Source of the DNA: Gammaproteobacteria bacterium
GTDB lineage: Bacteria > Pseudomonadota > Gammaproteobacteria > JABXHR01
Assembly: GCA_013373515.1 (NCBI GenBank)
Contig: JABXHR010000133.1
Location: 1 to 36,381, forward strand
Direction of reading: 5' to 3'
Length of the DNA stretch: 36,381 nucleotides
In this document: positions 1 through 9,595 of the stretch, in pieces
Layout of the letters: each line of letters begins with the position of its first letter
Numbering within the stretch: position 1 is the stretch's first letter
The notes under the pieces: generated by a model
Seen by the model: only the letters and a program-made list of their open reading frames with translations
Databases searched by the model: none
Told to the model about the DNA's origin: nothing
Translations under genes and position numbers: made by a program

Positions 1-126
1 CAGATGCAGCGCTGCCGACAAACCAGTAAAACCACCGCCAACAATCACCACATCAGCCTGATAATTGCCTTGTATCGCGGAGAATTTGCGACGATATGGC
101 GTGGTCGCCGCCCAAAGATTGTTCAT
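1..126 (-). CDS. FAD-dependent oxidoreductase, N-terminal fragment (DadA/PuuB-like)
   Basis: The first 42 codons of a minus-strand gene that runs off the left edge of the window, read from the ATG at 126. The visible protein has a short N-terminal arm containing the residues TTPYR, then the start of a Rossmann fold with the dinucleotide motif VVIVGGGFTGLSAALHL at about residues 25-41. That arm plus GGGFTGLSAALHL resembles D-amino-acid dehydrogenase and gamma-glutamylputrescine oxidase-like flavoenzymes (DAO family), which oxidise amines or amino acids. The substrate cannot be told from this fragment. It starts 7 nt after the stop of the DUF3291 gene on the same strand, so it is probably the last visible member of that operon. 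No strong Shine-Dalgarno sequence precedes the ATG. Confidence 0.75.
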   Translation of the reverse strand, partial: MNNLWAATTPYRRKFSAIQGNYQADVVIVGGGFTGLSAALHL

Positions 127-133
127 GGCAAAC

Positions 134-589
134 TTAACTCAAAACCGGTTGACCATCTGGCCCGTGCGGGCTTCGAAAATCAAATGCCTCTGCCGAGGCC
201 CCCAGCGCCGTTAATCGTTTGAGCTTCGCCTTTGCCTCCTCGAGGCTAGGGATTGTGCCATCCTCTACCCACCACATTGCAAAATGTGCTTGTTTCAAGG
301 GCGTAAACCAATTGCGTTTGCCTTTGAGAAGCTCCAAATGCGCGCTGTAATACACAAACTGCTTAAAGGACTCAAGGTCACGCCATACGCTCATATTGAT
401 CACGATTGTGGGATCATCAAATACCGAAATCGAGAGCGCGTCCCCCGAGTCATCTTTCAGCCGCCACACAAAGCCGTCATGAATGTCGGCCAGTTGATTG
501 ATTTCATCGATCCGGCCCGTAAAGCCCGCCATTGCCGGCGAATCAAGCGGTGCAATCGCTTTGGCGATATTGATCTGCGCCAATTGCAT
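134..589 (-). CDS. DUF3291 domain protein
   Basis: A 151-residue protein when started at the ATG at 589. That ATG overlaps the upstream thiolase stop codon in a TGATG arrangement, which favours this start over an upstream one at 640 that would lie inside the thiolase gene. The sequence starts MQLAQINIAKA, continues through GRIDEINQLAD, a FVWRL segment and VWRDLESFKQFVYYSAH, and ends with a WFTP...HFAMWWVEDG region. These are hallmarks of the DUF3291 family, a small alpha/beta fold related to dimeric ferredoxin-like monooxygenase-type proteins. The biochemical role is unknown. Translational coupling to the thiolase suggests co-expression with fatty-acid oxidation, but no catalytic function should be inferred from that. 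Confidence 0.8.
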   Translation of the reverse strand: MQLAQINIAKAIAPLDSPAMAGFTGRIDEINQLADIHDGFVWRLKDDSGDALSISVFDDPTIVINMSVWRDLESFKQFVYYSAHLELLKGKRNWFTPLKQAHFAMWWVEDGTIPSLEEAKAKLKRLTALGASAEAFDFRSPHGPDGQPVLS

Positions 590-1869
590 CAGTTGGGAGC
601 CTCCAACACCGCCACGACTCCCTGGCCTGCCGCAGTACACACCGACAACAATGCCCGCTTGGCACGCCCCATCGACAATTGCTTTGCCGCCGAGCCGAGT
701 AGGCGCGCACCGGTCGCCGCAAACGGATGCCCGTAAGCCAAAGAGCTACCTGTCGGATTGATTTTGTCATGCGGGATCTCTCCCAACGCGGCCTCATGTC
801 CGAGTTTCTCGGTACAGTAATCTGTATTGGCCAAGGCGCGCAGAGTGCAGAGCACTTGCGCGGCAAAGGCTTCATGAATTTCAAATAAATCGAAGTCTGC
901 CAAACTGTAGTTAGCTCGGCGCAATTGCTTGGCAATGGCCAGAGTCGGCGCAATCAACAATCCCTCGCCCGAGACATAATCCATCGAGGCCACCTGCCCA
1001 GAGCGCAGATAGGCCAACACCGGTAGGCCCTGTGCTTTGGCCCACGCCTCGGACGCTATTAACACAGCGCCAGCACCATCGGTTAACGGTGTGCTGTTCG
1101 CCGCCGTCAGCGTGCCCTTTTTGCGATCGAACACCGGCTTGAGGCGAGCCATATCATCGGCACTGAGTTGTTCGCGGAGATTGTCGTCGCGATGCAAATG
1201 ATTAAATGGCGCAATTAGGTCGTCATGAAAACCGTCCGCGAAGGCCGCGCTGGCTTTTTGATGGCTACCCATGGCCCAAGCGTCTTGCGCACCTCGGCTG
1301 ATCGACCACTCATTGGCCATCAATTGCGCATGCTCCCCCATACTGAGGCCAGTCATCGGTTCGCCCGGGGTCATCGGATTGGGCGCAAGCTCTGCCAAAC
1401 TAAAGCCCTTGCTGGCGACCTTCAGTTTATCCAGCGGTGTCTTGGCCCGGCTGAGTTTGATCAAACGCTGATTGAGCTTTGGGCTCACAGCAATCGGTGA
1501 GTCCGAAATGGTGTCTGCACCTGCGGCAATGCCAACATCGATTTCGCCACTGCGAATTTTATCGGCGATGATCAGTGCGTTAGACAAACTGGTACCGCAT
1601 GCGATGGTCGAGGTAATCGCACTGACTTCACGACCCAATTTCGAGCGCACAGTGGCCTCACGCGCCAAATTCCAATCCCGCGCATGGCTGGAAACCGCGC
1701 CAGCCACCACCAAATCCACGGAATTCGGTGACAAAGCATAACGATCCACCAGCGCATTCAAAACGTGCGTCAACAAGGCTAGATTTCCAGCCCCAGCATA
1801 TGCGCCAAACGCCCGCGCAAAGGCTGTTCGCTGACTGCCGACAATCACCGGCGTGAGATGTTCGCTCAT
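589..1869 (-). CDS. fadI: Acetyl-CoA C-acyltransferase (3-ketoacyl-CoA thiolase, FadI-type)
   Basis: A 426-residue thiolase that catalyses the last step of beta-oxidation, cleaving 3-ketoacyl-CoA with CoA to acetyl-CoA and a shortened acyl-CoA. The nucleophilic cysteine is in STIACGTSLSNAL (C91). The HEAFAAQ motif lies near residue 332, the GHPFAATGAR histidine near 381, and the second catalytic cysteine in SVCTAAGQG (C411), so all four thiolase motifs are intact. Length and motif spacing fit the FadI subgroup (about 436 aa in E. coli) better than FadA (about 387 aa). Its ATG overlaps the stop of the upstream multifunctional enzyme by 4 nt (ATGA). The two would form the alpha2beta2-type trifunctional complex. 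Symbol assigned by family resemblance. Confidence 0.9.
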   Translation of the reverse strand: MSEHLTPVIVGSQRTAFARAFGAYAGAGNLALLTHVLNALVDRYALSPNSVDLVVAGAVSSHARDWNLAREATVRSKLGREVSAITSTIACGTSLSNALIIADKIRSGEIDVGIAAGADTISDSPIAVSPKLNQRLIKLSRAKTPLDKLKVASKGFSLAELAPNPMTPGEPMTGLSMGEHAQLMANEWSISRGAQDAWAMGSHQKASAAFADGFHDDLIAPFNHLHRDDNLREQLSADDMARLKPVFDRKKGTLTAANSTPLTDGAGAVLIASEAWAKAQGLPVLAYLRSGQVASMDYVSGEGLLIAPTLAIAKQLRRANYSLADFDLFEIHEAFAAQVLCTLRALANTDYCTEKLGHEAALGEIPHDKINPTGSSLAYGHPFAATGARLLGSAAKQLSMGRAKRALLSVCTAAGQGVVAVLEAPN

Positions 1870-3830
1870 GCTGCGCCCTCCTGTTGCTTGGCATAGTGAA
1901 GAGGCCCGCCCCTGAAAGGCGCAAACCCTGTTCCGAAAATCAGACCCGCATCGGCAAAGTCCTCACTTTCAACCACCCCTTCGGCCACGCAGGCGCGCGC
2001 CTCATCAATCAAGGGCTGGAGCAACTTTTGCGCGAGCTCATCGAGCTTCGCCTCTGGACAATTACACGGCTGTCGCTGCACCTTGCCGTTTATCCACTGA
2101 TAAAAGCCCTCTCCCGACTTCTTACCAAGTTTGCCGCTTTCGATTTTGTGTCGAAGTAAATCGGCGACTGCGCCGTCTTCGTACCCTAAGTTTTGCCCCA
2201 CACTGGCGGCGATATCCAAACCCACTTGATCCATGAGCTCAAACGGCCCCATCGGCATGCCAAAACTCAGCGCCGCATGATCAATTTCGGTCATTGCTTG
2301 GCCGCTCTGACCCAATTCTAGCGCCTTGAACATATAGGCAGTTAAACAGCGATTGACCAAAAACCCGGGGCTGGATTTGACCACCACGGGATACTTGCCA
2401 AGCTGCTTCACCACGCCGAGTGCGCCCAGCAACACCTCATCGGCAGTATGTACACTTTTAACCACTTCGACCAAAGGCATGCTAGCAACAGGGTTAAAAA
2501 AGTGTATGCCCACCAAACGCTCCGGCTGCGTCATTTGTGCGGCGATTTCTTCCAAGGGCAGCGCTGACGTGTTGGTTGCCAAAATGGCGTCTGGTTTGGC
2601 ATTGGCTTCTAACGAGCTGAAAATGTTTTGCTTCACATCCAGCCGCTCGACCGCAGCCTCGATAATGACATCCGCACGGGCAACCCCCTTGCCTTGAACA
2701 TCGGCGACCAAGCCTTGCAATGCATTGCGGGCCAATGTGGCGGATTTGAGCTTGCGTTTTAGGATCTTCTGCGCTCGTTCTCGAGCTTTTTCGATTTGCT
2801 CCGGATCGAGATCTTGCAATGTCACACTCAAACCAGAGGCGACGCACCAAGCGGCAATGTCGCCCCCCATCACGCCCGCGCCAATGACATGTACGCGCTT
2901 GACTGGTTTAGCGCCTTTGGCGAGTCGTTTCATGGCCTCCGACAAAAAGAATACCCGCTGCAGGTTTTTAGAGGTGTCACCCACCATCAAAATCGGAAAA
3001 TGCTCCTGCTCGAGCACTTTAAGCTGCTCAGCATCTGCGCCGGCAGTCGTCCAATTGTCGATCAATTGATACGGTGCTGGATAATGCGCAGGATTGGCTT
3101 TAGCTGAAACTTTTTGGCGCATGGTGCGCGCCAGCAAATGGCGAATTCCTGGCAAGCTGGTGGCTTCGGCCAGAGGCCGAGGACCACGCGCCTTAGCACC
3201 GCTCAACAGTGCTTTGCGCAGCGACCAACGCAACTGCCCTGGATCATCGACCAAGCGCTGCAGGAGGTTCTGTGATTTGGCTTTCGCGGCCGAGATCATG
3301 CCGCCACCGAGCATGAGCTGCATCGCATTAAGCCCGCCCATTGCGCGGATCGATCTTGCTGTGCCAGCGAACCCCGGGAACAACCCTAGGCGAACCTCTG
3401 GGAAGCCTAGTTTAGTGCGGTCGCGCACCGCGATACGATAACCAAAGGCCAATGCAAGTTCTAGCCCACCGCCCAAACACAACCCGTCAATCCCCACTGC
3501 GGTAGGCACCGACAATTTCTCGATTCGATCAAACAGTTCATGCACCTCTGCCATGGCTTTGCGAACGTCGGTGGCCGATTCGAACTGGGCGAATTCGGCA
3601 ACGTCCGCACCGTAAGCAAAACCCGTCGTCTTGGCCGATGTGCACGCTATTGCGACAATTAGATTGCTCTCAATCCAGTTCTCCAGTAGGTCCACAATCT
3701 CCGCCAGCTCTGATAACACGCCACTTGAAAGTACATTGTTGGGCATATCGGCGCAGTCTAACTGTAGCCAAGCGATGGACTCGGCGTCGATCTTAAGGTG
3801 CCAGTGGTGCAGGTCCAGCTCATGACTCAT
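1866..3830 (-). CDS. fadJ: Multifunctional enoyl-CoA hydratase / 3-hydroxyacyl-CoA dehydrogenase (FadJ-like)
   Basis: A 654-residue two-module beta-oxidation enzyme. The N-terminal crotonase module has the oxyanion-hole region GIDGLCLGGGLELAL and the two acidic hydratase residues expected from FadB/FadJ, E124 in GGGLEL and E145 in GFPEVRLGL. The second module begins near residue 315 with the NAD-binding motif HVIGAGVMGGDIA, followed by ATNTSALPL and the catalytic histidine in GIHFFNPVASMPLVEVV. C-terminal 3HCDH domains follow (PGFLVNR, GPFELMDQVG, GEGFYQW). It is somewhat shorter than E. coli FadJ (about 714 aa). It lies between fadE and fadI, overlapping each by 4 nt, and should pair with the thiolase. 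The fadJ symbol rather than fadB rests mainly on the partner thiolase type and the gene order. Confidence 0.88.
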   Translation of the reverse strand: MSHELDLHHWHLKIDAESIAWLQLDCADMPNNVLSSGVLSELAEIVDLLENWIESNLIVAIACTSAKTTGFAYGADVAEFAQFESATDVRKAMAEVHELFDRIEKLSVPTAVGIDGLCLGGGLELALAFGYRIAVRDRTKLGFPEVRLGLFPGFAGTARSIRAMGGLNAMQLMLGGGMISAAKAKSQNLLQRLVDDPGQLRWSLRKALLSGAKARGPRPLAEATSLPGIRHLLARTMRQKVSAKANPAHYPAPYQLIDNWTTAGADAEQLKVLEQEHFPILMVGDTSKNLQRVFFLSEAMKRLAKGAKPVKRVHVIGAGVMGGDIAAWCVASGLSVTLQDLDPEQIEKARERAQKILKRKLKSATLARNALQGLVADVQGKGVARADVIIEAAVERLDVKQNIFSSLEANAKPDAILATNTSALPLEEIAAQMTQPERLVGIHFFNPVASMPLVEVVKSVHTADEVLLGALGVVKQLGKYPVVVKSSPGFLVNRCLTAYMFKALELGQSGQAMTEIDHAALSFGMPMGPFELMDQVGLDIAASVGQNLGYEDGAVADLLRHKIESGKLGKKSGEGFYQWINGKVQRQPCNCPEAKLDELAQKLLQPLIDEARACVAEGVVESEDFADAGLIFGTGFAPFRGGPLHYAKQQEGAA

Positions 3831-6271
3831 GGATAGTTCCTTTCGACATAGGTGTTGTATTGATCATAACGATCGTCTTTGTAGTCTTCGGGTGCATATT
3901 GGTCGACCGTGGCCAAATCGTCAATCAAGCGCTCGGTGTGGGCAATCTGCGCACATTGCGTCTCGTTGATATGCCCAGCCTCTAGCAATTGTTCATACCA
4001 AGGTGGCGCCGCAAAATGATCGTCGCATTGCTTGCGAAAAGCATGCACTTGCTTGTACAGATCTTCAGTGGCCACAACGGCCTCGAATGCAGCCTCAAGC
4101 CGTCCGGTTTCGGTTGTCGTCTCGGTGGGCCAATACAAGCCAGGACTGAGCGCATCGCGAAGCGGCCCTGGCGTCATTACGCTTTGGGCAATCTGATAGC
4201 GCACTCGATCACTAACGGGCTTCATACGCTTTCCAAATGGGAAAATTGCGCCGCCAATTTTTAGTCGAACCGGCCAAGGCAAATTGTCCAACACGCCCGA
4301 CAGCGCGGTTTGAACGCCAAACAGCTCTTGCTGCACCACCATTTGCATCAAAGGGCGCAGTATTTGGTCGCCGCGATGCTCGAAGTCTTTGAGTACGGCA
4401 GACACCACGTACAATCCGCCGAGCGCGTCCGCCATACGACCGGTGATCATTTGCTTACGCTTAAGATCACCGCCAAAACTGATCAAAACTGCATCGACAA
4501 CCAGCGCAAAATGTCCTGCCCAAGTCTGTAGCTTGGCATACTCTGCGCTTAGATCTGCGGGTACATTTTCCGGCCTGACCAACCGTCCAAAGGTCAAGGC
4601 GCGACCAAAGCTGCGCCACAGATTGCCAATGGCCGATTGGACATGCCCACACAGGGCATGGTCAAACTCTTGGGTGGCCTGGTTCTCATCCTCCGAGTTG
4701 ATGGCTTCAACTTCTTTGAGCAAATACGGATGACTGCGTAGCGCGCCCTGCGCGAAGACGATCAAGGTACGCGTTAGAATGTTTGCACCCTCTACAGTGA
4801 TTGCCACAGGTAAACTCTGATAGACCGCCGAGATCACATTGCGCGACCCCTCGCAGATTGCCTTTCCACCTGCGATGTCCATCGCATCGTTGACCACATC
4901 GCGCATCCGCTCTGTGGCGGTGTACTTAAACAGCGCCGAGAGCACCGAGGGCTTCTCGCCGTTATTGAGAATGGCATTGGTGAGGCGGCGGGTCGCCTCG
5001 AGTGCATAAGCTTGATGCGCGATACGCGACAAGGGCTCTGCCACACCTTCCATCTTGCCGATTGGGATATTGAATTGCTCGCGAACCCTGGCGTAGCCAC
5101 TGATATAGCGCAAAGAGTATTTGGCCGTGGTGGTGCCGATGGCGGGCAGTGATATCGCCCTGCCAACCGCTAGGGCATTCATCAACATCTGCCAGCCTTC
5201 GCCGACGCGCGCCTGTCCCCCGATCACCCAGTCCATCGGAATAAACACATCACGCCCCCATGTTGGGCCGTTCATAAATGCAGATGCCGGATTGTGTCGG
5301 TACCCTGAATTGACGCCTTCATGTTCGGCGGGCAGCAATGCTAAGGTAATTCCAAGATCCACTTTATCGCCCAAAAGCCCCTCTGGGTCTTTGGCGACAA
5401 AGGCGACGCCAATCAGCGTCGCGATGGGCGCCAGTGTGATATAGCGCTTATCCCAACTCAGGCGGATTCCCAATACCTGTTCACCGTTGTGCATCCCGTG
5501 GCAGACAATGCCCACATCTTTCATTCCTGCAGCATCAGAGCCCGAGCGGGTGCCCGTCAGGGCAAAACACGGCACTTCTGCGCCCGCAGCCAATCTTGGT
5601 AAGTAATAATCTTTCTGCGCCTTGGTTCCAAACATCAACAACAACTCACCCGGACCAAGCGAATTGGGCACCATCACGCTGACCCCGACTGCACCAGAGG
5701 CCGATGCAATTTTCGACACCACCTCAGATTGCGCGTGCGGGCTAAACTCAAGCCCACCATAAGCTTGGGGAATGATCAACGATAAAAAGCCATCATCTTT
5801 GAGACGTTGCCAAATCGGCTCGGGAACACGACGATGGCGTTTTCGAATATCCCAATCATCCAATGAATCACATAGCGCGTCGACCTGGTGATCAATAAAC
5901 GCTTGCTCACGCGTTGTCAGTGTGGCCGGTGGATAGTCGCGGAGCTTCTGGAAGTCCGGGACACCGCTGAACAAATCCGCATCCCAAGACACGGTGCCTG
6001 CCTCCAGTGCCGCGCGCTCAGTATCAGAAATGCTTGGCATTAGCGGTTTGGCCATGCGTAGCGCCGGACGAATTAACCAGCGCTGACGCAAACTCGGTAG
6101 CGTCAGCAGCGTAAATACTGCCACGGCGATAATGAACGCCCATGGTGCCATCCATTCACCTGCAAAGCCGCTGAGCGAGACGATGCCAAACAAAATGACA
6201 TGTGTAAAAGGTTTCGCGTGACGTGCAATCGCAATGGTATGTGTCAACACATAGATCAGCAATCCCAGCAT
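3827..6271 (-). CDS. fadE: Acyl-CoA dehydrogenase FadE
   Basis: Catalyses the first, FAD-dependent step of beta-oxidation, acyl-CoA to trans-2-enoyl-CoA. I chose the ATG at 6271. It follows an AGGAG ribosome site about 8 nt upstream and gives 814 residues, the same length as E. coli FadE. An upstream TTG at 6307 would lie inside recJ and has no such site. The N-terminus carries about two hydrophobic segments (residues ~1-55), consistent with membrane association. The dehydrogenase core is recognisable from YGGLEFS, VPNSLGPGELL, PCFALTGTRSGSDAAG, KRYITLAPIATLIGVAF and the DIAGGKAICEG region, followed by a long FadE-type C-terminal domain. The stop overlaps the fadJ start by 4 nt, so it is the promoter-proximal gene of a fadE-fadJ-fadI operon directly behind recJ. 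Confidence 0.93.
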   Translation of the reverse strand: MLGLLIYVLTHTIAIARHAKPFTHVILFGIVSLSGFAGEWMAPWAFIIAVAVFTLLTLPSLRQRWLIRPALRMAKPLMPSISDTERAALEAGTVSWDADLFSGVPDFQKLRDYPPATLTTREQAFIDHQVDALCDSLDDWDIRKRHRRVPEPIWQRLKDDGFLSLIIPQAYGGLEFSPHAQSEVVSKIASASGAVGVSVMVPNSLGPGELLLMFGTKAQKDYYLPRLAAGAEVPCFALTGTRSGSDAAGMKDVGIVCHGMHNGEQVLGIRLSWDKRYITLAPIATLIGVAFVAKDPEGLLGDKVDLGITLALLPAEHEGVNSGYRHNPASAFMNGPTWGRDVFIPMDWVIGGQARVGEGWQMLMNALAVGRAISLPAIGTTTAKYSLRYISGYARVREQFNIPIGKMEGVAEPLSRIAHQAYALEATRRLTNAILNNGEKPSVLSALFKYTATERMRDVVNDAMDIAGGKAICEGSRNVISAVYQSLPVAITVEGANILTRTLIVFAQGALRSHPYLLKEVEAINSEDENQATQEFDHALCGHVQSAIGNLWRSFGRALTFGRLVRPENVPADLSAEYAKLQTWAGHFALVVDAVLISFGGDLKRKQMITGRMADALGGLYVVSAVLKDFEHRGDQILRPLMQMVVQQELFGVQTALSGVLDNLPWPVRLKIGGAIFPFGKRMKPVSDRVRYQIAQSVMTPGPLRDALSPGLYWPTETTTETGRLEAAFEAVVATEDLYKQVHAFRKQCDDHFAAPPWYEQLLEAGHINETQCAQIAHTERLIDDLATVDQYAPEDYKDDRYDQYNTYVERNYP

Positions 6272-6281
6272 TCCATCTCTC

Positions 6282-7955
6282 CTATTGGATGAAGGTTTCA
6301 GCAACAATTCTTAACTGCAAACTTGATCGTCCCCTGAACCGATTGACATCAACGGTATAGACACAATGAAGCTCACGTGGCTCGGGCTGCACCGGTGCGG
6401 AGAACCAAACCGCCTCTGCCGAGCCACCGTCGGCATGACGAAGTCGCAACTTAAAATGCTGACCTTGACCCATTTGCGAGACCTCCTCAATCCAAAAAGC
6501 GCCCTCGAATTGTGGTGCCTCAAATCCCATCCCCCATGGCGCGGCGAACTCCAGTTTATTGGCCGTTTCCATGCTCCAGTCTGTGGAGCTCAGCTCGCCA
6601 TCGCTCCACAATTCTCGAACTTTGGCGGCGTCCAAACTGGCCACCTCTTGGTTAAAGCGCTTAACAAAATCGTGAAAGTGCTCGCTGGGTAGGGTCAACC
6701 CTGCCGCCATGGCGTGACCACCGAATTTATTAAACCACCCGGTTTGCGCCGCAATGTTCTCAAGTACATCGCGGATATGAACCCCGGGGACAGAACGCGC
6801 ACTGCCCTTCAACACGCCATCATTACCTGGCGCAAAAACAATGGTAGGCCTGAAATAGCGCTCTTTGAGCCGCGACGCAATTAAACCAATGATGCCCTCA
6901 TGAAAGGCTTTGTGAAAAATACACAGTCCGTCAGGCACATCTGCGGGCATGGCCTGATTGGCGAGGATTAATAGGTCCTCTTGTAGTGATTGGCGAGCAC
7001 TGTTGATGCTGCAGAGCTCACTAGCATATTTGGCCGCTTGATCAGGATGATCAGACATCAAGCAGTTCACGCCAAGGTCCATGTGTTCTAATCGACCCGC
7101 CGCATTGAGCCGTGGCGCAATAGAAAATGCAATATCGCTGGTATGCAAAGTTGCGGGGTCTTTGCCTGCGTATTCAATCAGCGCTTTTAGACCCACTTTG
7201 ATTGCGCCATAGCGTATCCGCTGTATCCCGGACTCGACCAAGCAACGATTCGCAAATTGCATCGGCACCAAGTCGGCCACCGTACCAATGGCAACCAGTG
7301 GCAACAGCTCACGCGGATCGAACTGGCTGATATCACGGCCAAGGCGTTTTAATTCACTGCGCAATGCAAGCAAAACATAAAACGCCACCCCTGCACCGCA
7401 CAAAGACTTGTCGATAAATGGACAGTCGCGTCGGTTAGGATTGACGATCGCATCGGCGTCGGGCAACACGCTGCCTGGCAAATGGTGGTCGGTGATCAGC
7501 ACTTTACATTCGGGCAGAATTTGTCGAATGCGTGCCACCCCAGAGACAGAGCTGATTCCGTTATCTACCGTAATCAATAGATCTGGTGCTCTGGGCACCA
7601 GCTGATCGACCAAAGCTGGACTCAAGCCATAGCCCAGTTCAAAACGATCTGGGATAAAGTAATCTAACTTGGAAAAACCCAGTGCTGCGAGGCCTTGGAG
7701 CATGACGGAGGTGGCTGTTGCGCCATCGCAATCATAATCACCGACAATCAATACACGTTTTGATTGCTCTAACGCCTCGAGCAATAACCCTATCGCCCGA
7801 TCTATGTCGGCAAAATTGGGGCTGGGGAGATTGGCAAGCTTGTGAGATAGCTGAGCGGAGTCTGAAATGCCCCGCCCGCGAAAAATACGATCCAGCAATG
7901 GATCATCGTGCACTCGTCCCGCACTGAGTGGTCTAGGTTTGACGTGTGCACGCAT
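6282..7955 (-). CDS. recJ: Single-stranded-DNA-specific 5'-3' exonuclease RecJ
   Basis: A 557-residue DHH-family nuclease that degrades ssDNA 5'-3' in recombination (RecF pathway), mismatch repair and base-excision repair. Motif I is VGDYDCDGAT (D73, D75, D77), motif II is ITVDNGIS (D131), and the DHH motif is ITDHHLPG (156-158) followed by VNPNRRD. The DHHA1 subdomain has HEGIIGLIASRLKERY and FGGHAMAAGLTL, and a C-terminal OB-fold follows. All metal ligands I can recognise are present. The ATG follows a GGAG site 5 nt upstream. Downstream, fadE begins 10 nt after the stop, so the two are likely co-transcribed. Confidence 0.95.
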   Translation of the reverse strand: MRAHVKPRPLSAGRVHDDPLLDRIFRGRGISDSAQLSHKLANLPSPNFADIDRAIGLLLEALEQSKRVLIVGDYDCDGATATSVMLQGLAALGFSKLDYFIPDRFELGYGLSPALVDQLVPRAPDLLITVDNGISSVSGVARIRQILPECKVLITDHHLPGSVLPDADAIVNPNRRDCPFIDKSLCGAGVAFYVLLALRSELKRLGRDISQFDPRELLPLVAIGTVADLVPMQFANRCLVESGIQRIRYGAIKVGLKALIEYAGKDPATLHTSDIAFSIAPRLNAAGRLEHMDLGVNCLMSDHPDQAAKYASELCSINSARQSLQEDLLILANQAMPADVPDGLCIFHKAFHEGIIGLIASRLKERYFRPTIVFAPGNDGVLKGSARSVPGVHIRDVLENIAAQTGWFNKFGGHAMAAGLTLPSEHFHDFVKRFNQEVASLDAAKVRELWSDGELSSTDWSMETANKLEFAAPWGMGFEAPQFEGAFWIEEVSQMGQGQHFKLRLRHADGGSAEAVWFSAPVQPEPRELHCVYTVDVNRFRGRSSLQLRIVAETFIQ

Positions 7956-7970
7956 GAAAGCTCCTATGGG

Positions 7971-8936
7971 TTACTGCGCGCTGAGAACATCCTTGGCTTG
8001 CTGATCGGCGTGATATGACGAGCGGACCATCGGACCGGACGCAACGTGGCTAAAGCCCATGTCATTGCCGATGCGCGCAAGGTCGTCGAATTCCTCTGGC
8101 GTGACAAAACGAGTCACTGGCAAATGATCCAGCGACGGCTGCAGGTATTGTCCCAAGGTCACCATATCGACATTGTGCGCACGCAAATCGCGCATCACGT
8201 CAACCACTTCATCGAGGGTTTCGCCAATTCCAAGCATCAAACCCGATTTAGTTTTTACCTGCGGGTTTTGAGCCTTGTATGCCTCTAACAGATCGAGTGA
8301 CCATTCATAGTCCGAACCTGGACGCACTTGCTTGTATAAGCGCGGCACCGTTTCCAAATTGTGATTGAACACGTCGGGTGGCACAGACAAGGCCTCCAGC
8401 GCGCGCTCCATCCGCCCACGAAAATCCGGAACTAACACTTCAATTTGAATACCAGGCTTGGCATCACGCACCGCTTGAATACAGTCTGAGAAATGCCCTG
8501 CGCCACCATCGCGCAAATCATCGCGATCAACTGATGTCACGACCACATAGTCGAGACCGAGTGTTTTCACTGCAAAGCCCAAGTGCGCGGGTTCATCGGG
8601 ATCCAGTGGCTTGGGTCGACCATGGGCAACATCGCAAAATGGGCAACGACGTGTACAGATATCGCCCATGATCATAAATGTCGCGGTGCCATGGCTGAAG
8701 CACTCACCCAAGTTGGGGCAACTCGCCTCTTCACAGACCGAGTGCAAATTGTGCTCGCGCAGCAATTTCTTGATTTCTGTCACTCGATTGCTGGTTGGGA
8801 TTTTTGCACGAATCCAACTGGGCTTTTTGATGCGGGTTTCGGTTCGCTGCACCTTGATTGGAATACGCGCCAACTTAGATTCGCCCCGCTGGTGACCTTC
8901 AGGGTCTTTGCGAGATGGCGCGGTAAAGTCGTTCAT
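7971..8936 (-). CDS. lipA: Lipoyl synthase LipA
   Basis: A radical-SAM enzyme of 321 residues that inserts two sulfurs into octanoyl groups bound to lipoyl domains of 2-oxoacid dehydrogenases and the glycine cleavage H protein. Both iron-sulfur sites are visible. The auxiliary cluster cysteines are in [13 protein letters not shown] (C68, C73, C79), with the partner serine in the C-terminal RSSYHA (near residues 306-307). The radical-SAM CX3CX2C is CTRRCPFC (C94, C98, C101). VTSVDRDDL and VMLGIGET-like segments complete the core. Its ATG overlaps the lipB stop by 4 nt (ATGA), coupling octanoyl transfer to sulfur insertion. recJ follows after a 15-nt gap. Confidence 0.97.
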   Translation of the reverse strand: MNDFTAPSRKDPEGHQRGESKLARIPIKVQRTETRIKKPSWIRAKIPTSNRVTEIKKLLREHNLHSVCEEASCPNLGECFSHGTATFMIMGDICTRRCPFCDVAHGRPKPLDPDEPAHLGFAVKTLGLDYVVVTSVDRDDLRDGGAGHFSDCIQAVRDAKPGIQIEVLVPDFRGRMERALEALSVPPDVFNHNLETVPRLYKQVRPGSDYEWSLDLLEAYKAQNPQVKTKSGLMLGIGETLDEVVDVMRDLRAHNVDMVTLGQYLQPSLDHLPVTRFVTPEEFDDLARIGNDMGFSHVASGPMVRSSYHADQQAKDVLSAQ

Positions 8937-9595
8937 GCAATGGCCTCCATGGGCGAAATGAGTGTGTCGAGCTGACTATCTATTTGGGGATAGTTTAAAC
9001 GATCCACCAGTGCTTTGACTAATCTTGGTGCCGCAACATCAAAACCCACACCTGCTGCAAAATCGTCGAGTTTAGCGACCGCCATTCCAGCATAACCGCA
9101 GGGGTTTATCATCGAGAAAGGACTCAGATCGGTCTTAATATTAAGTGCAAGGCCATGGTAGGTGCATCCGCGGCGCACCCGTAGACCCAGTGCGCCGATT
9201 TTACCCTTTGCAGTGTAGACGCCAGGCGCATCTGCCCGTGCAAAGCTATCGACACCATAGTCTTTGAGAAAATCGATCATGGCGTTTTCCATATGGGTCA
9301 CCATTTCACGCACACCAATGCCCTGACGTTTGATATCGATCAACACATAAACGACCGCTTGGCCCGGGCCGTGATAGGTTACTTGGCCACCACGATCGAT
9401 CTGCACAATGGGAATATCTGACTGCTGCAAGACGTGCTCCGCCTTGCCAGCTTGGCCCTGGGTAAACACCGGCTGGTGCTCGGTCAACCAGATTTGATCT
9501 GCCGATGACTCATCGCGAGTATCGGTGTATTGGCGCATCGCCTCGAATACCGCGGCGTAGTCCGCGCCATCAATTCGGCGAAGTAGCAGCCTCAC
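8933..9595 (-). CDS. lipB: Octanoyltransferase LipB (GTG start)
   Basis: A 220-residue lipoyl(octanoyl) transferase moving octanoate from acyl carrier protein to lipoyl domains. Diagnostic motifs are the [12 protein letters not shown] loop (68-79), [19 protein letters not shown] with the catalytic lysine K132, and INPCGYAG with the catalytic cysteine C166. The start is GTG at 9595, overlapping the ybeD stop as GTGA. No in-frame ATG exists before the conserved N-terminal region, so the non-ATG start is well supported. It lies in the conserved dacA-ybeD-lipB-lipA order known from E. coli. Confidence 0.96.
   Translation of the reverse strand: MRLLLRRIDGADYAAVFEAMRQYTDTRDESSADQIWLTEHQPVFTQGQAGKAEHVLQQSDIPIVQIDRGGQVTYHGPGQAVVYVLIDIKRQGIGVREMVTHMENAMIDFLKDYGVDSFARADAPGVYTAKGKIGALGLRVRRGCTYHGLALNIKTDLSPFSMINPCGYAGMAVAKLDDFAAGVGFDVAAPRLVKALVDRLNYPQIDSQLDTLISPMEAIA

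Noticed and set aside
6272-6307. TTG start for fadE at 6307
   Set aside because: It lies inside recJ without a ribosome site, while the ATG at 6271 has AGGAG and gives the exact E. coli FadE length.
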